This document shows, piece after piece, positions 50,792 to 63,000 of a DNA stretch of 64,000 nt. The translations under genes were made by a program, and so were the position numbers. This stretch comes from Musa acuminata AAA Group (lineage: Eukaryota > Streptophyta > Magnoliopsida > Zingiberales > Musaceae), in NCBI RefSeq assembly GCF_036884655.1, contig NC_088327.1:13959001-14023000 (forward strand), written 5' to 3'. Position 1 is the first letter of the stretch. The number at the start of each line of letters is the position of its first letter. Under the pieces are notes generated by a model that was not told where the DNA came from, searched no databases, and was given only the letters and a program-made list of their open reading frames with translations.

Positions 50792-53700
50792 TTAGATGGA
50801 GATACTGTTGGGGATTCCCTTGCCGGTGATCCCAACCCCACTGCTCGGGAAGAGCAAGGTGTAAGGCATCTTGGCCGGGCCATTGCGGTTCTTCAAGCGC
50901 GGGTCCTCGTTCTTCTTCATGATCTCCGCCTCGATCGCCTTGAGTCGCTCCCCGAAGCGCTCGAACGCCTTCACCGCCTTGTCATCCGACGTCCATTCCG
51001 GCGTGTCCCGTTGTCCCAGGTACACCTCGTCGGACGCGTGGTTCGACAGGATCTCGATGGTGTTGAGACCCAGCATGGTGAGCAGCTGGCTGGTGATGGT
51101 CTTCAGGAACACCTTGTCCGGGTTCATCCTCAGCTCCTCGTACTGCGGCGTGCCCGGCTCCGGCATGAAGCGCCGGCTCATGGTCGGCCGGTTTGGCAGG
51201 TACCCGGCGTAGGGGTACTGCCCGAAGTTGATGGCGGCGTGGAGCGCAGAACCGATCCAGATGATGGTGGTGCATGCCTCGATTAGCTCGGATGTTGTGA
51301 GCATGGATGGCCACCAGGGCTCGTCCTTTTTGTCACCATGGCCGACCTCGCGGACCTCCTTCCACCAGGCCTGGAGCTCGGCATCAGCTTTCACGACGTC
51401 GTTCGTCGGGTAGTAGATTGCACAGTACTCTCCGACCCATGTCTCGATCGCATGCCATATCTGAAGCCCGTCCACGGCATAAGGGTAATCCTCGATCAGC
51501 AGGCAAACCCTGTCGTCTCGGTCCTTCACCGCAACTCCTCTGCACAGAGATGAATCTTTGGGTCATGCACAGAGTAGAACTCCTCGTGAGACACGATTCG
51601 AGCTTTCGAGGATTCGTACCGCTTGATCAGATCAGCGGGGAGAGCCTGCTCCCGGAAATTCCAGCTCTTGTAGACCGTGGAAGACAACTCCAACGCGTAC
51701 CTCCCTGGGAAGACCGTCATCTCGAATATGCCACCGGCGGGGATGAGGGCATGCCGGGCCAAGGCGTTGATGGTCATCGTGTCGCGGTAGTGCGGCGACA
51801 GAAGCTTGTGGATCGGGTGGATCACGCTCAGGTGTCTGTGCGTCGCGATCACGAACGGCTCCATCACCGCGTGTGTGTTGAGCCTGCGATCGAGGTAAAA
51901 GAATGGTAATCAGGCAGGCGAACAACAACAGGGACTCAGAATAGAGCATGCTGTGATTCTGTAAGCACCAGTGGCTGATGAGGCCATGGTAGGCGGAGTC
52001 GGTGACGGCGGCGTAGGCCTTCGCCAGCTGCCAGATCGATCCTTCCACGCCGCTTTCAGCCGGTGTGTACACCTTGCTGACGGCGCCATGCTGCTCTCCG
52101 TCCGGGTGAGGCAAGCTGAGCTCGATCGCCAATGGCTTCAGAGTGGAGTCCTGCCTCAGGAACAGCAGAGTTCTGGTGGCATATACTTTGACGGCGAGAG
52201 CGTTGATGCGGTTGAGGTAGGGGAGGTATGCATCATGATGATCCAAGATGAAGAGCTTGTTCTGCTCCAGTGCCTTCAGGAGGGAGGAAAGGAACACGAT
52301 GAAGCAAGACTACTTCGCTACCGCTACATGCATCACACCAGATAAGCTTCTCACCTGATGCACGGTGAGTCTGTCAAGGTGGTGCTCAATGTGGGCTGCA
52401 GTTATCGTGCTGGTATGGTCGCCATACTTGCGAGGATCAAGCTTGCTCGTGGGAGGGAACTCCTCGAGACGCCTGATGACCACCGGGTTCAAACCGGCAA
52501 GCATTTCGCGAGTGAACTCTTCGTCGGTTCGCCAGGCAGTCTTATCCACTGCCAACCGAGTCAAATGGTCATCAACTTGTCCGATCCAACCCAGTTAATC
52601 TATTATCGGGGTTATTACCTTGGATTACGTGGGGCATAGGGAGCTTGAGCAGGCCCCGGCCACCCTCGACGCGCTGCAGCTCCCGTATCATCTCAAATGG
52701 AACTAGCTGTCGGAGCTCCTCAAGCAGGGGATTGGGGGGCACCGGAAGGCCGCCCTCGTAGAGCTTCAGCACGTCCTCGAACGAGTTGAACTCGATGGGG
52801 GTTGCGCCCGCTATGGCCTGCAGCACCGGGAGCACTACTCTGACGACGCCCTTGAAGGCATACGTGAGGAAATCGGCCATCTTAAGTTGCCCGAACTGCT
52901 CATCCCGGGGCACGTAAATGTTCAGGTTCAGCAGCGGCAGCCTGCTCTCCGATTTGGGATCTATTATGTCAAACACATGAACGGCATCAGATCAGAGTAT
53001 GATGTGAACAAAAGACGTCTATGATCAAGTGTTACCAGTCTTTGTCGGTGGCCGGCCGGTCCTCCCACGGCGCGGGTAAGGGTGCTCCGGAGTCCCTCCG
53101 AGGATGGGCCGAGCCAAGTCCTGGCACGTGTCTGGGCTACCGAGATCGTTGTAGTAGTCGTAACGGTAGACGCGGTCCCATTCCTTCAGCTGCCCGTCGA
53201 CGTTAGCTCCCTTCAGGTTACAGAGTTCTTCTTCCCTGTATGGTTTCAGCGGCAGTGGTGTGTCTCCCGGAAGATACGTCTGCAACAGGTCGATGCATGG
53301 TGATTGGAGACTCAAAGATGCCAATCTCATCTGTGTTATATATAGAGTTGGTAGATACTGACGGTGTTGGCGAAGAAGACGCGGTCGTATTTGTACTTAA
53401 CGGCCGGGTAGACCCAGGAGTTGCAAACGAAGTGGATGCGGCCCTTGCCGGGGTAGTCCTCGAGAGTCAAGGTCTTGAGGAAGAACTCGGAGCTGAGGTT
53501 GTTCTTGACGATAACGGCGCCGGGAATCCCGTTCTTCTCCTCGCAGTGGAACGTCACGTGGTAAGCAGTTTCTCTGGCAGGCAGGTCGGGCAACACAGTG
53601 ATGTGCTGTTCCAAATTTGCCTCCTCCCCGACGACCCCACGATGCCCATTATCTGCACATCAACGCTTCTATCATTTCCACTAACTATGACACGATGATG

Positions 53701-53929
53701 ACAAGAAGAAGATGAGAGAGAGAAGGGGGGGGGGGGGGGAGGGGAGGGAGAGAGAGAGAGAGAACAGCTCACTAGCGTCGCCGACGGTGGCGCTGACGAG
53801 CTGGAAGGAGATGCATCGGCCGAGCACGTTGTCGATGACGGGGCCGCCGCAGTAGTTGAAGCAAAGGCCGGTCTTCCGGATCAGCACCACCGTACCACTC
53901 ACCTTCTCGCCGACGATGTGGCTCGCCAT
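50792..53929 (-). CDS. LOX: 9-lipoxygenase-type linoleate lipoxygenase
   Basis: Eight exons on the - strand join into 847 aa: 53929-53773, 53652-53363, 53279-53036, 52960-52619, 52548-52355, 52273-51969, 51883-51620, 51539-50792. All introns are GT...AG and phases close. An N-terminal PLAT/LH2 domain covers about 10-165 and the iron-binding LOX domain the rest. Iron ligands are His510, His515, His699, Asn703 and the terminal Ile847 (ending NSISI). The Ala in the ALIPAGGIF block predicts S stereochemistry, and Thr-Val in MTVFPGRY is the residue pair typical of 9-LOX. There is no transit peptide, so the enzyme should be cytosolic. It would convert linoleic and linolenic acid to 9-hydroperoxides used in defence oxylipin formation. 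The ATG at 53929 is the first in frame; codons just upstream contain no ATG. Regiospecificity is inferred. Confidence 0.96.
53725..53762. repeat. G15 run and (GA)n in lipoxygenase intron 1
   Basis: A run of about fifteen G, then GGGGAGGGAG and a (GA)n stretch, falls inside the 120-bp first intron (53653-53772). On the transcribed strand this is C/T-rich, directly downstream of the donor. The run is prone to length change and sequencing error. Confidence 0.9.
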
Positions 53930-54004
53930 GTCTCCAATTAGCTTCACCGTATAGCAGGAGAGAGAGACAGAAGGAATGGTGTGCTTTGGTGTGTGGTGGA
54001 TGGG

Positions 54005-54013
54005 CTATTTATA
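54005..54013 (-). promoter_or_regulatory. Lipoxygenase TATA box
   Basis: TATAAATAG on the - strand lies 76-84 bp upstream of the ATG at 53929, leaving room for a leader of about 45-50 bases. It lies at the edge of the 62-bp block that is copied in inverted orientation at 54172-54233. Confidence 0.75.
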
Positions 54014-54331
54014 GATGTTCTTGGATCTAAGAGTGAAGATTATTTATTGACGTGATGCAGCCTCTCCCTTATCTTAAATCGATAATGCAAAGAGAAGTCA
54101 TCTAAATCTAATTCTAAAAGATTGGATGAGATGATACCCATGTGACATTTATTTGTCATATATCATCTACTGGAGAGACTGCGTCACGTCAATAAATAAT
54201 CTGCACTCTTCGATCCAAGAACATCTATAAATTAAATCGTTCATGCAAAGAGAACCCATCTAAATCTAATTCTAAAAGACTGGATGAGATGATACCCATA
54301 TGACATTTATTTGTCTTATATCATCGACCGG
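54007..54331. repeat. A-B-A'(inverted)-B duplication in the lipoxygenase promoter
   Basis: Block A (54007-54068) contains the lipoxygenase TATA region and a TGACGTGA motif. Block A' (54172-54233) is its reverse complement with only a few mismatches. Block B (54076-54173) and a second copy (54234-54331) are direct repeats of 98 bp. A' therefore presents a TATAAATT and TCACGTCA facing right, so the segment has TATA-like signals pointing both ways. TGACG motifs are known as as-1/TGA-factor sites used in jasmonate and salicylate responses; a role here is inference. Confidence 0.9.
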
Positions 54332-54599
54332 TGAATTCAACATAAAGAAAGTTATCTGTCTCATAAGTCAAAACGCATCGAAGTTTCGGAGCATGTGTCT
54401 GTTCATGAGGCTAGATTCGATTTTCCAAATATGCAATCACTATCACCATTGGGTCATATTAAGGTCGTAAAAAGATAAAATGGGTGAATCCAACTCATGA
54501 GATGGAATCACACGTTAGGTATCGGCCACAGAGAAATAATTTTAACTCATTCTCGAGCTATTTATCCCATTTACAAATGCATCTACAGAAAAATACGGT

Positions 54600-54649
<50 letters not shown>

Positions 54650-56395
54650 TCCAAATCAAGAATATGAAGTCAAAGTAACTCGTGGGATGCACGCCTTGCC
54701 AAACAAATACAAATGCATGAATGGAATCACGTTTCAACCACGTGCTTTGTTTATTTTCTGATTGGCTGGCATGTGGACCATGTAGAGACACTGGCTAATG
54801 AGAAGATAAATAGTCCACATTATCAGCTGCAATAAGTAGGTACACATGGGAGTAATGCAGCACGTAGGCAAATTATGGTGATGGTCCAAGAATGATGAAC
54901 CCTTGATATATAAAAGAAATGTCATTCATATATGATGAAGGTCCAAAAGAATCAGATGATACATATATGTATATTACGTTGATACAATAATTTAAATTTT
55001 TTGAGTTGTATTGATATTCAATCTCATGTATATTATATCTAATAGTATGACTGAAACTCACATGAAGATGATGAAGTCCTCAAAATTATATGATCTCAAT
55101 ATTTTATATCTCAAAATGAGTTTTGATTGAGGTTCGTAAAATAAGTATATTAGATTAGTTCTTATCTATTATTTTTTGTTATATGTGGTAAGATGAATTC
55201 TTTTTTTCTTTCTTCATCCTTATCTTATTGGTATTTCTCTTCCTCTGGCTCTACTCTCAATGAGATAAATAAATGATAAATCGATGCAAAAATATTATTT
55301 CTTTCCTAAATGGGTATATATATGACGATGCATATGGAAGGATTTAATAATTATATTTAATATGAAATAAAAAAAAAAAGTTACTTTAAATTCGTTTTAA
55401 TATCAATGAGTAATATTTTTTGGTGATGTAGAGAATTTGTCGGGTCCCATTGACTAGCCATTCGAACGACACATTTCATTAGGGATACATGGATAGCATT
55501 CAACAATGACCGTTCATATTATTGTTTCTGTTTGTTCAACATATTTATACGAAGGCCACAACGTATTGTATCTACGGGTTATCGTTTAATTATCATAATG
55601 CATAAATGATCTAACGGATCATATATTCAAGATTGATTACTCGACTTTATCATGATTTAGATTGACCACTTTCGTTAATGGCCTTTTTAATTTACGCATA
55701 TGATTTTTCTAATCACCAGATAGCAAAGTGTCATCCTGTATTATATTATTATATTAAATAACACATAATAAAAAGTGGTAATATCCTTTTTTTTTTCTCT
55801 ATGACTACGTAAATAATCTATCAAAATATATTACTTTATAAAACCCTAGTGATGCCATCTCGCTCCTCCATCCTTAAGATACTTGTATGCAAAAAGATCG
55901 ATTATGTGAAGAAACAAAAGATAAAAAATAAAAAATCCTTTTGATTTAAAAAAAAGAAAATTATGGAAGAAATCGTTTGTGATTTATTATTTATTTAATT
56001 TAAATATATTGGGTAAGGGAGAAAGATTGAGATAAAAGATGAGAGTTGTATAAAGATATTTATGTTAAAAATAAGTAATGATTTTGATTGTTGACTTACG
56101 GTGTTTCACATTTCTAAGTCTTCTCTGGCCAGCTTATCAGAAGACCTCTAATAATTAATAGACTATGTTGCATGTGACATGATATTATTAAAAGACTCAA
56201 CTTCTTGGACTCATAAAATTAATTATTATCAAAATATAAAATTTAATTTAATGTTTCGATACAACTGTCCTAATTCCTGCACCATGGTATTGTGTCAAAT
56301 AATGTGATGATAATTCTACTATGAAACTCACTTAATATCGATAAGTAATTGGCTATTTATAGTACTTAACTTTCATCCGTCCAGACATTTCATTT
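54332..56395. other. AT-rich intergenic sequence
   Basis: No gene is supported in this 2-kb stretch. It holds an (AT)22 microsatellite at 54604-54647 and several A or T homopolymers. Confidence 0.5.
54604..54647. repeat. (AT)22 microsatellite
   Basis: A pure dinucleotide run of 44 bases about 0.65 kb upstream of the lipoxygenase start codon. Confidence 0.97.
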
Positions 56396-56980
56396 GTGAT
56401 CAATAAACTATCATAATTTATGCAGCAGTCATCTACTACGCATTGGTCTGCAATCAAACGAATCCTGTGACATCTTAAAGAGAACCTTAATCATGATCTC
56501 TTTCTTCGCAAACACTCTTCACTTCATCTCCACGCTTTTATTGATGTTGATTGAGCAAGAAATTTGATGATAAAACATCCAAGTTGGGGTATATTATCTT
56601 TGGAGCTAATCCAATTAATTTGAGTTTTAAAAAGTAAAAGACAATCACACGGTCTACAACTGAAGCTGAATACCATGTAATCGTCACTGTTATTGTAGAA
56701 CTCAATTGGGTTACAAATCTACTCAAGAAACTCAACATCGATTCTACTCTTACTTCTATGATATATTGTGATAATGTCGAAGCTACCTTCCCATGCGTCA
56801 ATCTAGTGTTCCACTCTCGCATGAAACATATTACTATTGACTTTCATTTCTTATGAGATCAAGTTATCTGATATCAACTATGTATTTCTCACGTATATAC
56901 GACTAATCAACTACTCACTAAGCCTCTCGCTTAAAATATTTTCTTTGTATTAGTCCAAGATCCACATTCTTGATAGAAGT
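56396..56980 (+). mobile_element. Ty1/copia RT-end and RNase H remnant
   Basis: On the + strand, with stops and shifts, the sequence follows the end of copia reverse transcriptase (INKLS, then TTHWSAIKRIL), the linker to RNase H (LHLHAFIDVD, then DDKTSKLGYIIFGANPI), the TRSTTEAEYHVI core, IYCDNVEATF, FHSRMKHITIDFHFL and a terminal LLTKPLA. This is the full order of copia RNase H. The region 56985-57103, with TATATAAATAGGG, may be a scrap of its 3' LTR. The family differs from the elements at 14846 and 59547. Confidence 0.85.
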
Positions 56981-57952
56981 ACCATGTATGTATAATAACA
57001 GATAAGATTTCTTCAACGAGAAATCATCTCTCCTAACCTATATAAATAGGGAAAACATATCAATGAAATAAACAACTTCTATTTTCTATCTTGTATCTAC
57101 TATCTTTTTTTAGTAAGTTGTAAGTTTTGAAACTTAACGTCGTTACGGTCATTACATGCAAAATCTACGTAAAGAAGTTAGAAAACTTCTAACCGACCAG
57201 TTAAGCAGACTAAAAGAGCATAGAACATCTAGTGTTAAGAGTTCCATTAATTTCTCAGGTGTACCACCCAAGAAATCTCGACCCAACAGTTTACCAAGTC
57301 CCAAAAAGATTCAGGTGTAACACTTTGCTACCAACACTACTACTCCAAACTACTGCTTTAAGGTTTTGCCTCACATGACTCATGGAGAGACTAGGCCAAA
57401 GAAGATAAGAAGCGCTGGGGGAAGAGCCATTAACTGGACACCTACTGCACCAATCTCACCATGTCCCACTTCATCAATGCCAGATTTGGAGAAATGAGGG
57501 CAGAGAGGAGTGGGTGCCACTCGATTTACTTTATAAATGGTGCATCCCAAGATGAATTCTGGCCCTCCAAGAGTATTAATTATTATCGTGACAACAATAA
57601 TATCTTGATTATAACTCTATGGGCAACAAAAATGACAGAACTAAATATTATATAATATCAGACAGATGGAACAGAAATAACAATTTAGTTCAAAGCCCCC
57701 CACACATATTTGGGTTACGATTTTGTTTCCGTCCATCTACAGAAGACTAACAAAGACAAAAAATTCTAAATGATTACCGCTCCATCATATGAGAAACTGC
57801 TAATTGGCAATGAAATAGAGGACACAAGAAAACTCGTTAGACAGAAGACCATTATTTTAAGCTAATCATTGAAGAAGTGGCACCATTTAGTAGCTTATAC
57901 CAACGTGAAACCAACAACAAGTAAAAGACCTACGTCACAGCAAACCTAATCC

Positions 57953-58526
57953 GTTAAAATAGGCACATATATTATATAGTCCTATTTAATTAAGTAAGAT
58001 ATATTATAGATATTATTAGATTCTGATTATGGTTATTGACCAATAGAAAAGAAGTCCATGTTAAAATAGGATTTCTTAGGAGATAACATTGATGGGAAGA
58101 ACTCTCCTAATAACTTATCCTAGATCCTCTACTCTCACCTATAAATAGATAGGACCTCTAGGGACTAAGTGTGTATCTGAGTAGTGCATCATTTAAATAC
58201 ATCAGAGTGAGTATATCTGAGTCAATTGAGAGATTAAGGTTTTTCTCTCAATCTCCCTTTCCTCTAATCCCCTAATCCATCAATCTTGGTGGTCATGTGA
58301 AAAGATAGGAAGAGAGGAGAAGGATCTAGTTCTCCTTGTAGATCCTTATAGATTGATATTTTAGATCCAAAGATGAAGCACTTATAGATCAGATAAGGTT
58401 TATTTTTCTAAACAACAAGAAAAGATACACATTGTAATATTGTTAGATCCAACTTATTTAATTTCAATTTTGGCATAAAAGTTTTTCCATATTACGAATA
58501 GCATGATTACAGATTTTATGCTAACA
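57953..58526 (+). mobile_element. Solo copia LTR inside the duplicated segment
   Basis: The block ends TTTTATGCTAACA and has a TATAAATAGATAGG box near 58141. Reversed, it matches the LTR at 59547-60009 through most of its length, with about 80 extra bases near 58260-58340. Its start is diverged (about CGTTAAAATAGG at 57952). The source copy of the duplication (47426-47485) has no such insertion, so it arrived after the duplication. No clear target duplication remains. Confidence 0.75.
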
Positions 58527-58610
58527 GCATCAACACCGCATTGAGGTGAAAAAATCCTAACATCATTTCTCCAACAAGAACAAGGGTAAAGCTCTTGAAG
58601 TCACACTCAC

Positions 58611-58753
58611 ACGCTCTTGAAGAGGTATGCACGGCCATACCGCCCATGGAAATCCTTGGAGATGATCGCGTCATGGGACGCCGAGTCGACCTTGTAGCAC
58701 CTGCACTTGAAGACCTTCGGGCCAAGGAGCGACTCCACGAAGAGAAGCCCTAT
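58611..58753 (-). pseudogene. Yippee-like exon 1, second copy, non-functional
   Basis: The 143-bp exon is intact in length and keeps its GTGAGT donor. The start codon has become ATA (58753-58751), and the second cysteine of the first CxxC pair is changed to Tyr (KCRCYK). Exons 2 and 3 are absent; a retroelement remnant lies where intron 1 should continue. It cannot make a Yippee protein. Confidence 0.92.
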
Positions 58754-59546
58754 TGTCGATTGGCTGATCCCTCCCAACCGCAGCCCTAGAACCCCCAACA
58801 TGATCACCACTGAGGCAACCTCGATCGGAATCAAAGAACAGGAGGAAGCTTCGATAGTCGAGGGGAGATCGCTTAGTAGTGGGCAAGGGATTGGGGAGAT
58901 TTGCAGGAGATGCTTTGTTGCCCGAACGTGTGGATTGCGGCAAAACAGAGCGAAAGGTGACGACACGAGCGAAAGCCAGGAGGCTCATTTAAGGAGGCAG
59001 GGATGAGAGGTTGGGTTAACACTAGTGATTGGGACGACGAGTTCTTGGCTCTGGTTGGGGTCATGTGGTGGGTTGCTATTGGTCTGCGAGAAGAACCGCT
59101 TCTAGCGCTCATGAATTGGGTGGGGTTAGGAAGAGGGCCGCTTCTCATCGGGATTCTGAATTGGAAGATATGGCGCTTGGACAGGTCCGGAGGGTAATCG
59201 ACTCGTAGAAACATGAACATTCTTTCGGAAATGCCACCGTGTCCTCCTTTGAACCATCGAAATGCACTGTATCGAATCGTGCTGGTTTAATCATACTTCA
59301 TGACGAGAGTGGGAGGGGAAATGATATTTAAACATTTTTTCCCACGAAGCTTAAAATGTTTCTGATCATTTTATGGATATAAGTTATGAAATGAAGAAAC
59401 TTTTATATATACACATATAAGATAAAAGAGTAATTTACTGAAAAACACTTTTAAATAATGAACTTTTACAAAATGATGCTCTCATATTTATTTTTTATCA
59501 AGAGATTTTTTAATCAAAATATTATTAATAAAATTATAAAATAATA

Positions 59547-60009
59547 TGTTAGCATAAAATCTATAATCATGCTATCTATAAGCGAAAAAACTTTTATGCC
59601 AAGATTGAAATCAAATAAATTAGATCTGACAATATTACGATGTGTATTTTCTTGTTGTTTAGAAGAATAAATCTTATCTAATCTACAAGCACTTCATCTT
59701 CGGATCTGAAATATCAATCTGCAAGGATCTGCAAAGAGAATTAGATCGGAGATTGAGAGAAAAACCTTAATATCTCAATTGCTGAGATGCTACTCAGATG
59801 CACTCAGATGCACAGAGATGATGCTCCTATCTATTTATAGGTGAGAGCAAAGGATCTAGGATAAGTTATTATGAGAGTTCCTCCCATCAAGGTTATCTCC
59901 TAAGGAATCATACTTTGGACTTCTTTTCTATTGGTCAATAACCATAATCAAAATCCAATCATATCTATAATATATCTTACATAATTAAATAGGACCACAT
60001 AATCTAACA
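59547..60009 (-). repeat. 3' LTR of the antisense copia element
   Basis: A 463-bp LTR. On the - strand it starts TGTTAGATTATGTGG at 60009 and ends TTTTATGCTAACA at 59547, so the ends carry a TGTTAG/CTAACA inverted repeat. The purine tract AAGTGGGAGA precedes it at about 60020-60011, as expected for a 3' LTR. A TATAAATAG box lies near 59839-59831. Confidence 0.88.
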
Positions 60010-63000
60010 TTCTCCCACTTAGCCCAATAATTGATAAGATACAAAAAGACTTAAAATAAAAAATAAATAAATAAAATTTATTTAAAAATAATTTGACTCA
60101 ATTGGATTCTGAAATTTTTGGAAAAATATATACACGCGCGTGAATTTTAGAAAATAGACCAATAAGTCTAATAATAATAATACTACTACTACATTAAGTC
60201 TGACTAACAATATAAATCATAGCGATTGTATGCTATCAGTGTCACACTTCCTTCTATATACCACAATACTCTTAGCCTTTCATAATGCAGTCCAAAATGA
60301 CTCATATAATTTGTCTTATCAAGACAATTCTGTCATCACATTCAACCATAATATGTACATACATAATTGTGAACAGGATAGCAGAAACAAATAACTTTAA
60401 GCACGTAAGTAAGAATGTCAATTATAGTATCCACTCAAACATGCATCACCATATCCTTTATGGGTTGCTCACAAACCCAATCATAAGAACATGTTCTTTT
60501 AAAATACTTTAAATTGTAAGTCCTAAGTGAATAGATCAGCAATCAATACAGTGGAACTCAAGTAATTAATTGACATTATATATTTATGGACTCATCTTCT
60601 CTAACCATCAAGTACTTTATACCATAATGCATATAGATGCAATAGTACTTATCATTCTTAGAGAAGAAAACTACTGCAATGTCATAAAATATCTTCAATG
60701 ACTTGGTAATTGAGTCTGACTACACCAAATCCTGAGATAAAAATTTTGCAGTGAAAAATTTGATTAGTGGCCTCAAAGCATGTCACAAAATCAACTTCTA
60801 TTATTAATAATAATAAATTACCCCTCTAATTGACATAGATATTAACCGTAAGGTGGACTTCCTATTATCGAGGTAATTTATATAATCAGCATATGAAAAA
60901 TACCATTATTTCAAGCTGGTATAATTTCATACATGTGAGCATATAATCCTTTGTCCCTTCCAGATATCTTATTACTTTCTCTTTAGTCCTTTAGTGCTTT
61001 TACTTCTGGGTAAACCCAATATATACCTAACATTTTAATTGTAAAAATTGATATCTTTTCTAACATAGGCTTAAGTATAGACTTCCAACTATGTATATAT
61101 AAAGAATATCTTCTTTATCTGATTTTTTTCAAGTCATTTTAAAACATTTACTATTGACTAAAACTTTGCTTTTATGATTGACTAAATAAATCTGTATATT
61201 AAAATCTTTTCAATACTCGGTTGATATATCCTTTCTAAAACAATCTTCATAATTATTGAAATCTATCCTTGAATTACTCAATGTTAATAATATAAGATGT
61301 CTTATTCATATCAACCATCTTAAAACTCTTAGTAACAAATTTCTTGATTTAGTATAATAAATCAAGATCACTATTGATAAGGCAAAATATTATCCATATA
61401 TAAGACCGATATAATAAACTTACTCCAACTGATATAAATACTGATTAATAGTATTTGCCTTAAATATGAAAATAATGATATCAAGATCCTTTATATATCA
61501 TTATCTTGAAGTTTGTTTAAGGTCATAAATGGATTCCTAAATTTGCATACCAAACTTTATGTTTCTATCATTTTTTTTGTAAATCATTTAGAGTAACTCA
61601 TATAAAGCTAGATCTTAAAAAAAATTTATTTTTCATATCATTATGATATAACTTAAACTCATAATGAATCACTAATGTCATGATGATTCTTAACGAGTTC
61701 ATTAAAAATCTCGTTATGATCGATACATTCTTTATAAGTAAAACTTTTAACCACAAGTCTGACCATTATATCGTTTGACATTATCCTTTGAGTCACATTT
61801 ATATAATAGATTCTTTTACTATTATTGGATAATTTGATAAATTTATCAAACACCATTCTGGTTATTGATTTTAACTCTTCTTTTATTGCATCATATTACT
61901 TTTCAGAATTATTACTTTTCATGACCCATGACAAAAATAAGGGATCCATTCTGATTCCTATATCATAATATAATTCTTATAGATATACAACATAATAACC
62001 ATAAATGACATGATTCCTTCCCCTTTTAGATATTCTCAAAGTTGTCAATTATGTTTGTTCTACAAGACCATTAATAATGATATCAATATAATGTGGGAGT
62101 TTAGTAATATTATTTTGTTGTTTACTTTTATCAAATCATTTAATGATTTGAGTAACAACAATCTCTCGAATAATAAAGGAGTATTAACATGTATATCCTA
62201 TATATCAAAATTAAATTTTGAGAATTTCACTCCCACTGATTTACTATTTTATAGGAATCTTATATTACCATATTTAATTATCCTCGTACTATGATTAGAG
62301 CAATAAGATATATACCCCTTTAAACTTTTCTGAATAGATAATAAAATATTCAGAAATAATTATTAAATCTAATTTTCTTTCATGTGAGTTGAAGATCCTT
62401 ATCTCCATAGGATAATTTTAAATATGTAAATATCTTAAGTTAGGTTTCCTATCATTTCATAACTAAAAAAAAATCATGTAATTTATTTACTAGGAACACC
62501 ATTCAAGATATACATAGTTGTCATTGGAGCTTCTTCTCACATTGATTTGGGTACAAAAGAATAACTTATCATTGCTCTTAATCATACCTATAAGGTACGA
62601 TGATATCTTTCAGCAATCATATTCTGCTGTAACACATCTGGTAAATCATATACCTTATTTTTCTAAGAATCTAGCAAAAGAATTATAGTTGGGGTCATCA
62701 TAAATATCATAAAATTTATCACCCTTGTCAGATATGATGATCTTGACTTTTCTATCTAATTGTCTATCAACTTCATTTATATACACTTTAAGAGTGTAAA
62801 CGGTCATAGACTTTACATGAATTAGATATATATAATCATATCTTAATAGATTATTTATGTGGTGATAAAATGTCTCTCTTTAATGAGACAAAAGCATAGA
62901 GTGATAAACATAACCTCAAGAAATTTATAAAACTACATTTGACTTTAATATTTAATTGTAGGATCATTGTAAACTTATGATTCATATTAATTCTATATAG

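Larger units (their letters stand above)
57103..59520. repeat. Segmental duplication of the Yippee 5' region
   Basis: This is the second copy of 46484-48480, in the same orientation and 10.6 kb away. It contains part of intron 1, exon 1 and the upstream region. It lacks about 0.1 kb near 57360 and about 60 bases at the LTR insertion point. A 574-bp solo LTR (57953-58526) interrupts it. Exons 2 and 3 were not copied. Confidence 0.88.

Noticed and set aside
53930..53947. A longer lipoxygenase start at 53947
   Set aside because: The codon there is GTG, not ATG. The first ATG in frame is at 53929, which gives a normal MAS start.
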